Assembly (NCBI GenBank): GCA_038030265.1
Contig: CM075938.1
Location: 47,795,189-47,859,188 of the forward strand
Length of the DNA: 64,000 bases
Direction of reading: 5' to 3'
Source of the DNA: Corythucha ciliata
Lineage: Eukaryota; Arthropoda; Insecta; Hemiptera; Tingidae
Part shown: piece after piece, positions 22,890 through 34,701 of the stretch
How the letters are laid out: each line of letters starts with the position of its first letter
Position numbering within the stretch: the first letter of the stretch is position 1
Position numbers and translations under genes: made by a program
The notes under the pieces: generated by a model
Told to the model about the DNA's origin: nothing
Seen by the model: only the letters and a program-made list of their open reading frames with translations
The model's database searches: none

Positions 22890-23525
22890 AATCGTGCACG
22901 TCAAGTGTGCACTTTACACTGCCTCCCTGGAGCCCTTCACATTGGGCCGCTTTAATTCAAAATGAAATGGGACCATCTATAGTTTAACCTACGTTTACCA
23001 TGAAAACTTCGAAAAGATGAGTTGCCTCCTCTAGGAGATATGTACGTTATTGATGAGAAGTGTACATTGCCCCCCCCCCCTGGAGCCACTCCAATTGGAC
23101 CAATTTTATTCCAATTTAAATGGGGCCATATTATAGCTCAACCAATGTTCATCATGAATATTTCATCAAGGTCGGTTGCCTTTCTTAGGAAATACGTGCG
23201 TTGGTGGGGAGTCCAACCCCCCCCCCTTCTGGAGCCACCCCCTTTGGACCGATTGAATTCAAATTTAAATGGGACCATCTATAGTCTAACCTACGTTAAT
23301 AATGAATATTTCATCAAGATCAGTTGCCTATTCTAGGAGATATGAGCGTTAGTCAGAAGTGTACACTACGCCCCCCTGGAGCCCCTCCTATTGGACCGAT
23401 TTAACTCAAATTGAAATGAGACCACCTGTAGCCTAACCTACGTGTATCACGAAGATTTCATCAAAATCGGTTGGCTATACTTTAGGAGATATGAGCGTTG
23501 GTATAAAGTGTAAAGACACATAGAC
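22890..23525. repeat. Four ~150-bp tandem units
   Basis: Units begin at CTGGAGCC (about 22927, 23080, 23229 and 23375), giving periods of about 153, 149 and 146 bp. Each carries TGGGACCATCTATAG-like, CCTACGTTTA, TTTCATCAAGATC and GGAGATATGAGCG motifs, and a C-run at the unit start. The last unit ends in ACACATAGACAGATACGG. They are clearly homologous but diverged. Confidence 0.85.
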
Positions 23526-23529
23526 AGAT

Positions 23530-25499
23530 ACGGAACCAAAGTTGTTCAGAAAGCTCTGAAACGCAAATGGCAAGTGGAATTTTTGAAATCCACCAAATTG
23601 AGACCAATGAAATTGAGACCAACAATTTTTTCACCTCGAGAAACGATCACATAGCTTCCCATACCTTTAGTATTCGAGAAAGCAATTTTTAGTCTGGCGA
23701 ATCTGTGTTGTCTATTTGGCCACGTACGTTTCCCTTTATAACGCTAATGCGTTGCACTCGCTCCCTTTGAATTAAATTGACATGTTTTTTCATTGTTGTT
23801 AAAGTCGTTAAAAGTGGGTTATAATCCCGCATTCAATCTTGCACGATTGAACCCTAGTTCATGCGGGATTGCGAACCCTAGTTAGTAGTTACAACAGATG
23901 ATTGTAATCATCAGGACTCCCAAAGAGCCGAGGCAGCAAGATCTGCCCAAGATTTCGGCCATTTATACCTCCACTCATGGGTCCATTATAGGCGATTTTT
24001 GACACCGGAAAACTTCGTCAACCCTGACGGATCGTAAATCCATTTCGATTTTAGGATTTCTCGTTTACTTAAACGACAAGACATGAAGTTTCGTCCATTC
24101 AAGTAATCTATCTACACCAAAATCACCAAAAAGTAGGCGATTTCTATAGGATATTATAGGAGCCGGAAGATCAAACGTTCAGTTGTGGAATGCAGCAGGT
24201 CCTATGATCAAAAAGCACCTAAGGGGGTGTCACTGCGGCGGAAATCGTTAGTAACGACAGATTTTATTCACTCCACAGTGAGTTACTGAGGTCCACCCAG
24301 CACTGATGCTTTTTCTTTCGACTTCAGGGCATTCAAATGCGCGGCCACCGTCCGCGGGAAGGGTCATGCAGACATTGAAAACGGTAAAACGCTGCCAAAC
24401 ACGTCAAAATCACTTGACGGAGCCTTTCAAGGACTCATCAGGTCAAAATTCGACTCGAATTTTGGACTCCTTGTGCGTAGAAACTATCGAGATTTCGTCC
24501 ATTTATCATTAAATTTGGGTGCCCAATTCAGAATTCACTCAGGAGTCAAGTTGGTGTTATTAGCGATTCTCAGGACAACATTTTCAAAGTGCTACGATGT
24601 GAGCCGGACACGGCTTAAGAGTCCTTTGGGAAATGCCCAAAACTCAGTCAAAGTTGGTTAGTTTGTGGTATAGTTTTTTATATCGCGGAAAGTCATGCCT
24701 CCTCCGACTCCGAGTCGGCAGCGTCCTCCGTCCGACTGAGTAACCACAGTTTCCGGACAAAGAAACCAAATTTATTCGTGGGATAATTTTAATTTTATCG
24801 GCCGAAAAAGTCATTTTCCGTGGACTAATTTATTATATGAGACAATGTGTGGTGAAAATGTCAGTTTCCTCTACAGCTATGTCCCCACTTGTGCCCTTTC
24901 GTCTTCCTCTTTCAATTCCACACGCCTTTTCAACTTTCGCTTCAACTTTAAAGAACTCATGCGTCTAAGCTGTCCACGCAATTTCTGATAACCTTCCAGC
25001 TTTTTGAGGCATGCAATAGCGCATTCTTCACGTTCAACACACCGTGCGGCTATGAGGCATGCCTCTGACGCACGCGAAAAGGCACAAGTGGAGACAAAGC
25101 TTATCGGTATGTTATGAGTCGCCATTTTTTGGCAGGCAGTTCATTTTCTGGGTCAAATTCACTGTTTAATAGATAAGTCAGTTCTTGAGGGGTCAAGATC
25201 TCGGTACTTGTTCTGTTGTACTCAAACCTGTTTTCAACATTTCCATAGGCCTAGGAACGTTCATGAATGTGGGCCTAATTCCCGGAGAAAACTGTCATTA
25301 CTAATAGGAAAAAATGTGATGTTTTCGAATCCGGCGTCGGGAGTCACCGAAAGTTCGCTTGGAAATGACAAAGTCGCATTTATTAAGAAAAGCAAGATAT
25401 GTATGTACGAAAAAAAACAAAAACAAAAAAAAAAAAAAAAAAAACAAAAAAAAAAACGCTTGAAAAATCGTCCCTCGGAAATGAACTAGTTTCGAACCA
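23530..25499. other. Interior of the 5.7-kb element, right part; nothing recognised
   Basis: No gene recognised. There is a small open frame of 82 codons at 24877-25125 (minus), with a basic, Arg/Lys-rich C-terminus and no known signature, and an A-rich tract at 25410-25456. Confidence 0.3.
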
Positions 25500-26261
25500 T
25501 GGTGTATTTCGTCTTTTTGATTGTATATCAGGTCTACTTTAACCCATTTAATTGTTTTGCAGTTATTCTTATTCACTATGAACTTGGTGTTCACCGCGCA
25601 CCAACACTGAAATCGGTACGAAAGGTCTCTATAGGAGCAGGCGGAAGGACAATTATTATTATTTCTACGAATTATTTAGGGCGTCTGCTGGTTTTCTATT
25701 TTTTTGTGTTGGACATGGTCCATGAACACCCTCACATTAGCAGCCGAAGAATGTCGACGGAACTTGATATTCCACGATGGAAACTCAAAATAAATATAAA
25801 AGGAATTTAGTGAGCCTAATATTCATAATTGTACTAACAAAATGAGCACATGTTGGAAACTAATTCCTGGATCGTGTGAGTGCAAAGGAAGGAGTTAAGC
25901 TGAGAAGGCGTTCGAGTGACCCCTCCCGTACGCACCACCATGACTAACTACCCTGGCCTTGGGGCGGCTATTCTTTTTGATGTCGCATTTTTCTCTTTCC
26001 GACGATGTTTCTGGACCAAAATAAAAAACAAAATACATTTCGTATTCAAGATTTTACGCTGCTTTGTGGCATAATCCAGTTTTCTCCAAAAATTTATTTT
26101 TTCCAATTTTGAATTTAAAATTTTATGGGCTAGAGTCATTTTAAAAATCAGCGACCCAATTTCCTTAAAATTGTTGGCATCAATGAGTAGGAATCAATTA
26201 ACAAAAACAAAATCGGTCAATTTTTGCGGCCGTGAGAAGTAGAATCGTTTGGCGAGCGCAG

Positions 26262-26680
26262 TGGCGCGATCTCTTGACACAGAAACTCACTAGAGACCTA
26301 TGGACTTTAGCCTTAAGTGAGTCTGGATTAATTTTTATCGGTATTTACCGACCTCCGAACGGTAATTGGGACTTGTTCTTGCACACACTGGCTCAACCTA
26401 TAGTTCCCCCTGGTGGACCAATACTTCCAAATCCTCGCGTCGTACTTGGTGGAGAAATGGAGCCAAAATTTATGTGCGAAGTTTATGCGAGGGGGGGGGC
26501 TGGGAAGGGGTCGAAGAAAGCCGCCTGAAACCCTCCCCCCCTTAAGGGTGAAGCATGAAGGCGCGTATTCAACATTAAAGAGGATAAATGCTGGTGTTTC
26601 TCAAGGATGTGTACTTATGCTGCTATTGTATCTTTTCTAAATGAATGACGTCCCTAGCAGTAGGGACACAACAATATATG
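26262..26680 (+). mobile_element. Non-LTR retrotransposon fragments: endonuclease YRPP region and RT palm
   Basis: At 26310-26400 the translation FIGIYRPPNGNWDLFL is the conserved YRPP region of non-LTR endonucleases. At 26575-26650 INAGVSQGCVL and MNDVP match the RT segment before the catalytic motif, broken by a stop codon. Between them, 26447-26545 is a piece of another dispersed element also present at about 62466-62560. The remains are heavily rearranged. Confidence 0.65.
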
Positions 26681-26840
26681 AGGAAGTTTCGTGGGTCATA
26701 AATTATTCATGAATCTATTTTTTGTTTAGTTACGCTAAAATAGAACATAAATCGTGATCCGTTCGTAAAATAACCCTCACAGTTAATACGCGATTTTTAA
26801 AGTTTTAAGTCATTTCAAACACGCCAGCTAGCTCCGGCGG
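26680..26840 (+). repeat. Partial copy of the GAGGAAGTTTC dispersed element (R1)
   Basis: Starts GAGGAAGTTTCGTGGGTCA and matches 40182-40238 plus 41528-41600, and inverted 48885-49058. It provides the uninterrupted insertion site for the fold-back at 40239-41527. Confidence 0.75.
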
Positions 26841-26992
26841 ATTGTTGTTATAAAAATATAAAACTTTTGTCATAAAAAAAAATTATTAAACGATTATGTA
26901 CAAATTTGAAAATGCTCATGCGTTATTCACGAATGGTCTATGCAGAACAGCCTTTTAGTCAAGGACTAGAAGCTGGTAGCGGCTTTACAACT

Positions 26993-29112
26993 CTAATTAC
27001 TCTCACACGCAAGTTTCGGTTGATCCCATTTCTGTTTTTGAACTGACCCAAAGATGAGAAATATTGTATTTCCTACGAAATAAATAACGGCCGAAGTCAA
27101 GAAGACAGTGTGCCACTCAGTCACGCTCGACTGAAACACGAAAAATTATATTGGACATGGTCATCATATTCTATAATTCTATAGAAAAGATCTCTTTACT
27201 CACTTCATCAGTGATCATAAAACCTACAATCGTCGGAGCGAGAAGCGAAGCTAAATTCGACATAGCATTGTACAGTCCACCGGCTACTCCGGCGAAATTT
27301 GTCGTCAAGTCGAGCACATTGCACGCGCTGCTACCATGCGTTCCGGCAGAAAGCGTCGTCGCTAAGATCAAGATAGTCTCGACACTGATAGTTGTAGGTT
27401 GTATGAAACCAAGGATTGTGAAAGAAATCACTCCTCCGTAAAGGGCTGTAAATAGCGACGAGGAAGAGTTCATATTAGCCTCAGTCATATTTTCAACCTT
27501 TAGTGTTTAGTAACATACAAATTGTGCTCCAAAACTTTCTATGGAAGACGAGTGGAAAATTATAATGTCTCCGAGCAAGACTGTCAAGTATAGGAAACAC
27601 TAAACACGAAATAAACATTCCCAAATTGGGCAGGGCAGTCAGCAAACCATTCTCGGCAATTTCAAAGTGTAACACCGCGCTCATAAAAGTCGGGAGCATC
27701 GTTTGAAGCATCCAGTAACCCCATAAAAAAGAGAAAGATGCACTGATGGAAGCCCAGAGTCGTTTTGACAGAAGTATCGAGACGTATGGTATGGGCATAT
27801 TCTATTTTTGGTTTAATCACAATCGTGCAACGATAACGCCAATTTTTTTTTCATCACAAAACGTGTACCTTGCTGTTTCCTACTGTTGCGTTTATTGATT
27901 CTTCGATGCAAATTAACTCGGTTTTTGAGATTCGTCTGTGCTCTCTTGGAGTATCGACAGCTAACCAGAAACACAGAATGCTCCAAATAATTATGAAAAT
28001 CCCTTTTTAGGAGAAAAAAGGCTTAGGTTAGACGTGGAATATCCTTACAAATCTAAATTTTACCTGATATGTAAAAGATTGTCGGCCATCCCAGAGAACT
28101 CGCAGCGATTAGACCTCCTAAACTGAACATCAGGCAGGAGCCCAAAGAATTACCTTGACAATTTCACATTACATTTAATAAAAATGTGAAACAAGTTATA
28201 AGGTCTGTTTCTTTGCTGCACGGGTGTAGCACTGATGTGGAAAATCATCTGACATCATTCACTATTTCGAAATTTGTCAATCAAAGCGTGTGATTTTCTA
28301 TACCAGTGTAGCAAAACACAGGCATTTTGTTTACACTCACCACTTGAAATAATTGAGAGAAATCGTCCTCTTTCACCGGGCATAGACCACTTGGACAAAT
28401 GAGCAAAAATTCCAGGGATGAATGATCCCTATTCATAAAAAAAAAGTGATGGTGGGGGAACGGGTATTCCTGCTTTATTTTTTTATTCAAAATTGTTTTA
28501 TAGTCTTGCAGGTGACATTGTTGGAAAGAAGTGATGGAGTCAAAACTCAAAAATGTTCTTTCCATATTACCTGTAAAAATCCAACTAACACACGGCTGGC
28601 GCAACACGCAAAAAAGCCAAAGTGAACGACAATCAGGGGGAACATCATGTTAATCAACCCGCTGAGGATGCCGGCTACGCTCAAGACCACCCTTGGACTG
28701 AACTTGTTCACAAGTATTCCAGCGGGAATGTTCGCCACCAAGTAGCCGTAGAAAAACGCGCCCAGAAGTATCCCTTTTTGACCAGAATCCCATTCGACTG
28801 TCTTGGGAAATTAAATGTATAAATTTAAAAGTTTTGAATTGGCGGAGGGAGGGATACCTATCCTCTTACTGGAGACTCTGAATTAGTGGAATTAGACGTC
28901 ATCGCGACTATGGCCACTGATAGATTCACACGATGAGTGTACGATAAAAGCATTCCTCCAAATAGTATGAGTACCTGTCCATGGCGGTAGCCGATGGAGC
29001 CTAAAACATGCCCCGCATTGACTATCTTGTATACTGAGATTGTTTAATTTTATTTAAAAAATAGTAACTTACTTTTTGGCTCGGAAGAAGTGGAGAGCGA
29101 CTCTTCCATCAT
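26993..29112 (-). CDS. SLC17-family anion/phosphate co-transporter (nine exons, complete)
   Basis: Exons: 29112-29073, 29000-28870, 28801-28571, 28428-28341, 28153-28064, 28002-27869, 27801-27519, 27445-27204 and 27130-26993. All have GT-AG borders and join in one frame of 458 aa, within the usual family length of 450-500. A stop lies upstream in frame, which supports the ATG. Family signatures in order: THRVNLSVAIVAMTSN (residues 35-50, TM1), LLGAFFYGYLVANIPAG, FIPGIFAHLSKWSMPGERGR, LGWPTIFYISG, NGLLTALPNLGM and VLDLTTNFAGVAGGLYNAMS. N50-S-T is a possible glycosylation site in the first outer loop. SLC17 proteins are 12-TM major-facilitator carriers (sialin, VGLUT, Na/phosphate types). The substrate cannot be fixed from sequence alone. 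The gene is intact despite a MITE remnant (28201-28320) in an intron. Confidence 0.92.
28201..28320. mobile_element. Diverged copy of the AGGTCCGTTCC MITE inside an SLC17 intron
   Basis: Starts AGGTCTGTTTC and keeps the family's middle (GTGTAGCAC, AAAATCATCTGA, GTGATTTTCTA, AGTGTAGC). The right end is lost. It lies between exons 28428-28341 and 28153-28064. Confidence 0.65.
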
Positions 29113-29584
29113 CACAGTATAATATCAATTCGTTGTTGTTAGCCATTCGGGCCGACAATTTCGAATATTGAAAGCCGAGCTCGTTGAGGGGATAGGGAAG
29201 GGTATAGTCACATTCACAAGTGCTATTTTTCCCCTTATCGAACGAACTCATTTTATCGTTGGTTACAGTAATTATGCATTTTTATGTCAAGTGTATCTAT
29301 GTGTAATAACTGTAAAAACTAACATATAACAACAAAACTTATTTTCAGGTAATGGCGTTAAAGTAAAAGCGCTCTTATTATTTCCTTTCTCCTCTCTGGC
29401 TCTTCCATAGTTAGATCCGCTACCACCCCCGCCCCACAATCAGAGCAATGGAGGGATGAACTGACGAAGAGCCGACTTAGTGAGGCGAGGATTCGTAGGC
29501 ATTCTAAACAAGGCTGAACAGCAAAAGAACGAAGGAGTCAACCGTTTAGAGGCTCAACTCGAAGGGTTTATCCTACGTGAACCC
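29113..29584. other. Upstream region of the SLC17 gene
   Basis: A promoter and 5' UTR are expected here, but no clear core element is seen. An open frame overlapping exon 1 (29251-29069) is in the wrong frame. Confidence 0.35.
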
Positions 29585-30537
29585 TAGGGCTGCGACCGCT
29601 GCGACATCGGTTGGTAAAACGTCAATGTTTAAAACATCGAGGTAATTTTCCCAACACTCGTACTAATTGAAAACATCGAAAGAAAAAATCGATGTTTCAT
29701 CAAACCTATGAAAAAAGTGCATCGCTTGCAAAAATTATACGAAGACGAACTGTCTTTTTTTGATGGACGGTGAATACAAAAGCAGAAAAAAATCCTTTTT
29801 TTTTTTTTTTTCGTTACAGATTACAGAAGCCGCAACTGTTGTAGGCGCCAGGCGGCTCTACGACGGTGATTCGAAAGGGGAAACTTGCATTGATGGAGAG
29901 CAGGTGGACCGGAGCGCGCTCAGGCGGATTTGATTGAAAGAGTCCCGGACAGATTGAAGGTTTCGGTGTCATTGGTTTCCCATACAAATTGTGAATACTA
30001 ACGTGGTTGATTGCTCCAGATAGTGGTTTTTTAATTTCTAATTAGTTTTGATTTGCTCGAATTGTGTTGCAAAAGGGTGACAATCAAGTCTTAATGTGAC
30101 CTGTATCTCAAACGAACGTTTCGGTTGAAGGAATCAGGTAGGATTGAAGTGTTTTTGGGTGCCACTTGGGAACGAAGGATGGCGTCAGCCTTCACAACTT
30201 CCCTCGACGGAAAAATTAGTGTTATTGCGAATTTTATAGCCATTGGCTCTAGCTAGCTGCTACTTGCGAGTTGCGACTTACATTAATTCCAAATCATTCA
30301 TTGCCTAAATGCAATTTGCCTAAAAGCATTACATGCCCTGCTCTGAGCAATCCCTCCGCACCGACGAAATTGCGCGATTTAGACGTAGCTTCGCATTCTC
30401 GACAAATTTGGCTTATAATATAAGAATCATTGTGTTCCCACTCCGTAAATGATAGAAAAAAATATAGGTAAAATATAGGCAAAATGGTAAACATGAAGGG
30501 GTGTTTACATGGACGTTACATACAATCCATTATTATA

Positions 30538-30670
30538 GACCCAATCCATTGTTTTTCTAGCGCTGCACTAGTGTAGAAAACCATGTGGTCTCATTGACTT
30601 ATTTAGAAAAATTGAAGGAATCCACATGATTTTCTAAAGTAGTGCAGCACAAGCGAAACAATGGACGTTA
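30538..30670. mobile_element. Diverged 137-bp-family MITE nested in the hAT-like fold-back
   Basis: CAATCCATTG and CAATGGACG ends with GTGTAGAAAACCATGTGG and a matching right arm. Same family as 3415-3551. Confidence 0.7.
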
Positions 30671-30718
30671 TGTTTCTCTTCGGCGTGTGAACCCACTCAG
30701 GGACTTTCTCACAACTAT

Positions 30719-30862
30719 TAAGCCGCGTTCACATGCGGACTGTGGCAGCTTAAGCCTTGAGCTGTAGCCAATCAAAGAGCTACCCGCCTTTGAATTAATT
30801 ATATTTCATTGGATACAGCTCAAAGCTGAGCTTTTTTTTTCAGATCACATGTGAAGCCGGCT
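30719..30862. mobile_element. MITE with AAGCCG-TTCACATG ends
   Basis: AAGCCGCGTTCACATG pairs with CACATGTGAAGCCGGCTT. A fragment of the right end recurs at 62704-62750 (CAGCTCAAAGCTGAGC, then CACATGTGAAGCCGGC). Confidence 0.7.
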
Positions 30863-30863
30863 T

Positions 30864-31305
30864 TAAGGCCCGTTCACAAGCTCTATGTTTACGTTCTGTG
30901 GAGTCTATGCAGCCCAAGGTGAATAAACTTTTCTATAGGTGCTGCAGATTTCCCCCTGCCCATCAGGAGGGAGGGGTGGGGACTGACGTCACCAGCAGTC
31001 CTTTACTCCCGATTGCTCACCCTAGAGCAGCAGAGCAAGTTAATTTTGAAATTGAAGTTTATGAATTCTCAAAAATCACAACCCAACAACAATTAATAAT
31101 GTACTGCATCCAGCGCAAAGGCGGTTGGGACTGCTCGTGACGTAGGTGAAGGACAGTAATGGCCGAAGATCTGCGGCACCTATAGAAAGTTTAGTCACCT
31201 TGTATGCAGCCAAACAAATTTACTCCCTTGAAAAATGAAGCATTTTTATAGGTTGCATTGACACCACTCAAGACCAACATAGAGCTTGTGAACAGGGCCT
31301 TACTC
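30864..31305. mobile_element. MITE (AAGGCCCGTTCACAAGC ends) carrying a nested MITE
   Basis: The left end AAGGCCCGTTCACAAGCTC and right end GAGCTTGTGAACAGGGCCTT are inverted. Without the nested element (30915-31202) and one target duplication it would be about 145 bp. Confidence 0.75.
30915..31202. mobile_element. 288-bp Mutator-like MITE, perfect 9-bp target duplication, copy 1
   Basis: Inverted ends start CAAGGTGAATAAACTTTTC and end in TTTAGTCACCTTG. TATGCAGCC is duplicated exactly at 30906-30914 and 31203-31211. A second copy lies at 34702-34990. A 9-bp duplication is characteristic of Mutator-like elements. Confidence 0.92.
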
Positions 31306-32029
31306 TATACTTTCTCTAGAAACTGCGCTCAACTATCAATTTACGTAACGGCGGTCCGACAAGCATATTTAAGAAAGTTCAAAAATGAATGATTTGGAAT
31401 TAATGTAAGTCGCAACTCATGATTTAGTAGCAGCTAGCTAGAGCCAATGGCTATAAAATTCGCAATAAACACTAATTTTTCCATCGAGGGAAGTTGTGAA
31501 GGCTGACGCCATCCTTCGTTTCCAAGTGGCACCAAAAAACACATCAATCCTACCTGATTCCGTCAACTGAAACGTTCGTTTGAGATACAGGTCACATTAA
31601 GACTTGATAGTCACCTTTTTGCAACACAATTCGAGCAAATCAAAACTAATTAGAAATTTAAAAACCACTATCTGGAGCAATCAACCTCGTTAGTATTCAC
31701 AATTTGCATGGGAAACCTATGACACTGACACCGAACCTTCAATCTGTCCGGGACTCTTTCAATTAAATCCGCCTGAGCGCGCTCCGGTCCATCTGCTCGC
31801 CATCAATAAAGAAGGGAGGCTTCGTCTCGATGAGGAGGAGAGTAAATAATGAAACCATCATCACTCGGAGTCTGAGGGGAAGAAAGTAGCCTTGAATAAA
31901 ATAAGACGGGGAAAAAAAACATCGGTTCAGCTAACATCGATGTTGAAAAAAAAAACGGAATGCTTAACATCGATGTTACACTCAAAACATTGATTTTATT
32001 GAAAAATCGATGTCGATGTCGCAGCCCTA

Positions 32030-32613
32030 GCTGAACCCCGCGTCACGCGTTCTTCGCCACTTCGTGGACGTGGAGTTACATGTTTCATGAATAGAAAAAA
32101 AATTGTAATACCTACTCCAAAAATAGGAGCGATTCGGATAGGGCTTATCTTATTGTTTTTTTTTTTTTTTTATTCAGTTATGATTTTGTGAGTAATGTCT
32201 ACGAGCGAATATTTTTCTCATAAGATTGCTATTCTTATTGTGTCCTACTTTTTTTTTTCAAAATGAGGTCATTTTTGACCTCAAAATAGGATGGACGATG
32301 GAAGCAATATCAATCCTGGAGGTCGTCATAAAAGCATCAACAAACAGGGAGCTCTAGTTTTGAGAATACATACGTCCATTATTGTTTGTAGAAATTAGGA
32401 AGTTGCACATTTTCCAAAAATATTTTTTTTCTGGTAGAACACACCATTACCTTTTGATAGATACGGATTTAAACCATTAAATTCAATCATCATTTTTTTT
32501 AATTATTGAAAATAGCGATGTTTGACTTCCCGTCAAAAAAGGGTGTGACGTAATTTAGTTTTTTTGTTCTTGTCTATTGCATTCTCTGTCTCTCTCACAA
32601 CAAACTGAATTTC
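32030..32613. other. AT-rich spacer; small repeat fragment
   Basis: About 32397-32435 matches the end of the R1 dispersed element (AAGTTGCACATTTTCC). Nothing else recognised. Confidence 0.4.
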
Positions 32614-32745
32614 TAAATATCTATCCACAAACATCAGTGCCGTGAACGGGCGTGCCCCGTCCGGCAAATGAAATATTGTTCTCAATGGAAATTGAAGGGT
32701 CACGTCCCTGACACGTGCCGGATATGTGTGATCGAGTAACAATAT
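32614..32745. mobile_element. Partial copy (one arm) of the MITE at 34448-34652
   Basis: Shares TCTATCCACA, CAGTGCCGTGAACGGG and CCGTCCGGCAAAT through CCGGATATGTGTGATCGAG, then stops at the hairpin loop. Confidence 0.75.
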
Positions 32746-34010
32746 TGGTAATGTACATTAAATATTGAAAAAATGTTTTTTTGTTATTGGAATCTTAATG
32801 TTTCGACACAAATATTTTTCCAATGTTCAATTTATATTTATAATATAATATTTTTTCACCACTTCACGATAATCATTTATCCAATATTTTTTGGTTATGG
32901 TTATTCCAACATTAGTTTTACATTATTTTTACAACATGAAATTCATATTGGTCGAGTAAAATGCTTAAAATGAGTAGAAGTACGAGCATTTTTAAAATGT
33001 TGCTTTCCAGTTTAGCACAAAATATTCGGTTTAAAACCAATTTCAGAACCAGCTGGTTATAAAATCAACGATGTCTCGTGAAGACAAGAATCTTTAGGTA
33101 TTTAACTGTAATTAGGTGATTTTTTTGTGATTGTTCAGTGCATTTTCCAGAATTATTGTGTTAACCTTTTATTGGTGCTTTTCAAGTGGCAAGTGGGAAA
33201 AGTAAGGCCTGTCTCTCTTTTTCTTTTTTCTGTAAATTCGCTTTGAAGAGAACATAAATTTAAAATATGCGCCTTAGGTCCCATTTCGATGGTGGAAAAT
33301 AATAATTATGACATGTGCGACTACGACTCATTCTCAGTACGTAAAATTAATCGCGAAAAAAAAAAAAAAACAGTAAAATGAAATGGGCGGAGGTTTTGTT
33401 TTTACTCTGGCCGACCACAATAGACGGTAGACAGGTGACACGATAGAGGGAAGGGGAACAACGAACTGGCGTGTTTAGAACGAGAAAAGACCTTGAGTCC
33501 GTATTATTTGCTTGCTACTGGCAGTGGCAGTACTGGCCTTCGTGTGAGCGTTTGCGATTTTCAAAACAGTTATGGGTGGAATTTCCCTATAAGCCTACAA
33601 CAATGGGTGATTACTAATAATTCGCATAGTTCTTATACTGCCTTCTTGAGCTATAAATAGTAAAATGTCGGTCGTTTTCAACAGTGGGACCGTGTTGTGG
33701 CGGGAAGGAAATATTTGCCTCCGAACGAAGTAGAGACTTCAACTTCTGGAGGAGAACAGCTCTCTTAAATCGCTTCAAACGCATCATATAAAGAGTGAGC
33801 GGCAAAATAATGACGACTCGAGTAAGCAGCAATTAGATAACGTCAATTATTTTTGGGTTTGAAATTTTGGTAAATAATTTTGTCTAATTCCGTCACGCGA
33901 TTTTATAAAATTGTCATAATATATTCTTAGGTTTTATATTGATTTTAAGAATATACCCGAAATGTTTGAAAAATTACACCAGTAATTTATTTCATATTAG
34001 GCTAGTTTCA
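32746..34010. other. AT-rich spacer; nothing recognised
   Basis: No gene or repeat family recognised. There is an A-run at 33356-33370. The 72-codon minus frame at 33614-33832 has no signature. Confidence 0.3.
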
Positions 34011-34131
34011 TCAAGGTGTTTGGAAATTGTTCGGAGCAGAGTTTCCCTGAAACCAGCCAATAAAATTTAAGATGATTACATTTTATTGGCTGGTCCCATT
34101 GCAACTCTGATCCGAACATGTTTCAAACACC
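34011..34131. mobile_element. MITE-like hairpin, ~120 bp
   Basis: CAAGGTGTTTGGAAATTG pairs with CATGTTTCAAACACCTTG, with inner CCAGCCAATAAAAT arms. Confidence 0.75.
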
Positions 34132-34447
34132 TTGCTGCATCACACCCTATAAATTGCCTCCTAAATATTTATTTCACGTGTTTGAACCAATATTTTTGAT
34201 ATACCAACCCAATATATCTATTCAATATAATGCCACAATATTTTTTGTGGACTTTTCTTGGCATAAATTATCAGTGTTTATGGCACAATATTTTCTATAC
34301 ATGAGGAAATAATTTTGATAAAACATTATTAATGTTCATTGAAATAATGTTATTTAAATGGGGCATTCAACATATTTTTTTAATATTCTAGAAAAGCGTT
34401 TAAGAAATATTATTTCATTGAATTTTGCTACTTGGGTGAATTTCTGA

Positions 34448-34652
34448 AGGTCTATCCACACACATCAGTGCCGTGAACGGGACGTGCCCCGTCCGGCAAA
34501 TAAAATATTGTTCTCAATGGAAATTGAAGGGTCACGTGCCGGATATGTGTGATCGAGCCACTCAATTTCCATTTGAGAATAATATTTTACTTGCCGGACG
34601 TGCCACGACGGAGCACGTCCCGTTCACGGCACCGATGTGTGTGGCTAGACCT
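34448..34652. mobile_element. 205-bp MITE with long inverted arms
   Basis: AGGTCTATCCACACACATC pairs with GATGTGTGTGGCTAGACCT. The arms include GTGCCGTGAACGGGACGTG. The half copy at 32614-32745 belongs to the same family. Confidence 0.85.
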
Positions 34653-34701
34653 TAAATCATGAGGTTTTCTCAGCGAGCACAGATAAGAAATAGAGGGAGT
34701 G

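Larger units (their letters stand above)
20548..26247. mobile_element. 5.7-kb element with ~390-bp inverted arms
   Basis: The left arm (20548-20940) and right arm (25850-26247) are inverted copies differing at scattered positions. Both outer ends read CGATTCTAC(C/T)TCTCACGG. A further short inverted match links 21036-21110 and 25500-25580 (CTGCAAAACA ... GTAGACCTGAT). Fragments of non-LTR endonuclease lie on both sides. No transposase is visible inside. I could not settle a target duplication. It could be a large non-autonomous DNA transposon or a rearranged pair of dispersed repeats. Confidence 0.7.
29585..32029. mobile_element. 2.4-kb fold-back element with hAT-like ends
   Basis: Both ends are TAGGGCTGCGAC and its inverse. 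The flanks read GTGAACCC (29577-29584) and GCTGAACCC (32030-32038), an 8-bp duplication with one inserted base, fitting hAT. Long inner arms pair about 29870-30300 with 31384-31800 at high identity, while the outer ~270 bp have diverged. The ~1.1-kb spacer holds several nested MITEs (about 30538-30670, 30719-30862, 30864-31305 with 30915-31202 inside it). No transposase is seen. Confidence 0.82.

Noticed and set aside
24877..25125. 82-codon minus frame inside the 5.7-kb element
   Set aside because: No recognised domain and no splice or transposase context.
29069..29251. 60-codon minus frame at the start of the SLC17 gene
   Set aside because: Overlaps exon 1 in a different frame; only the frame from 29112 joins exon 2 in phase.
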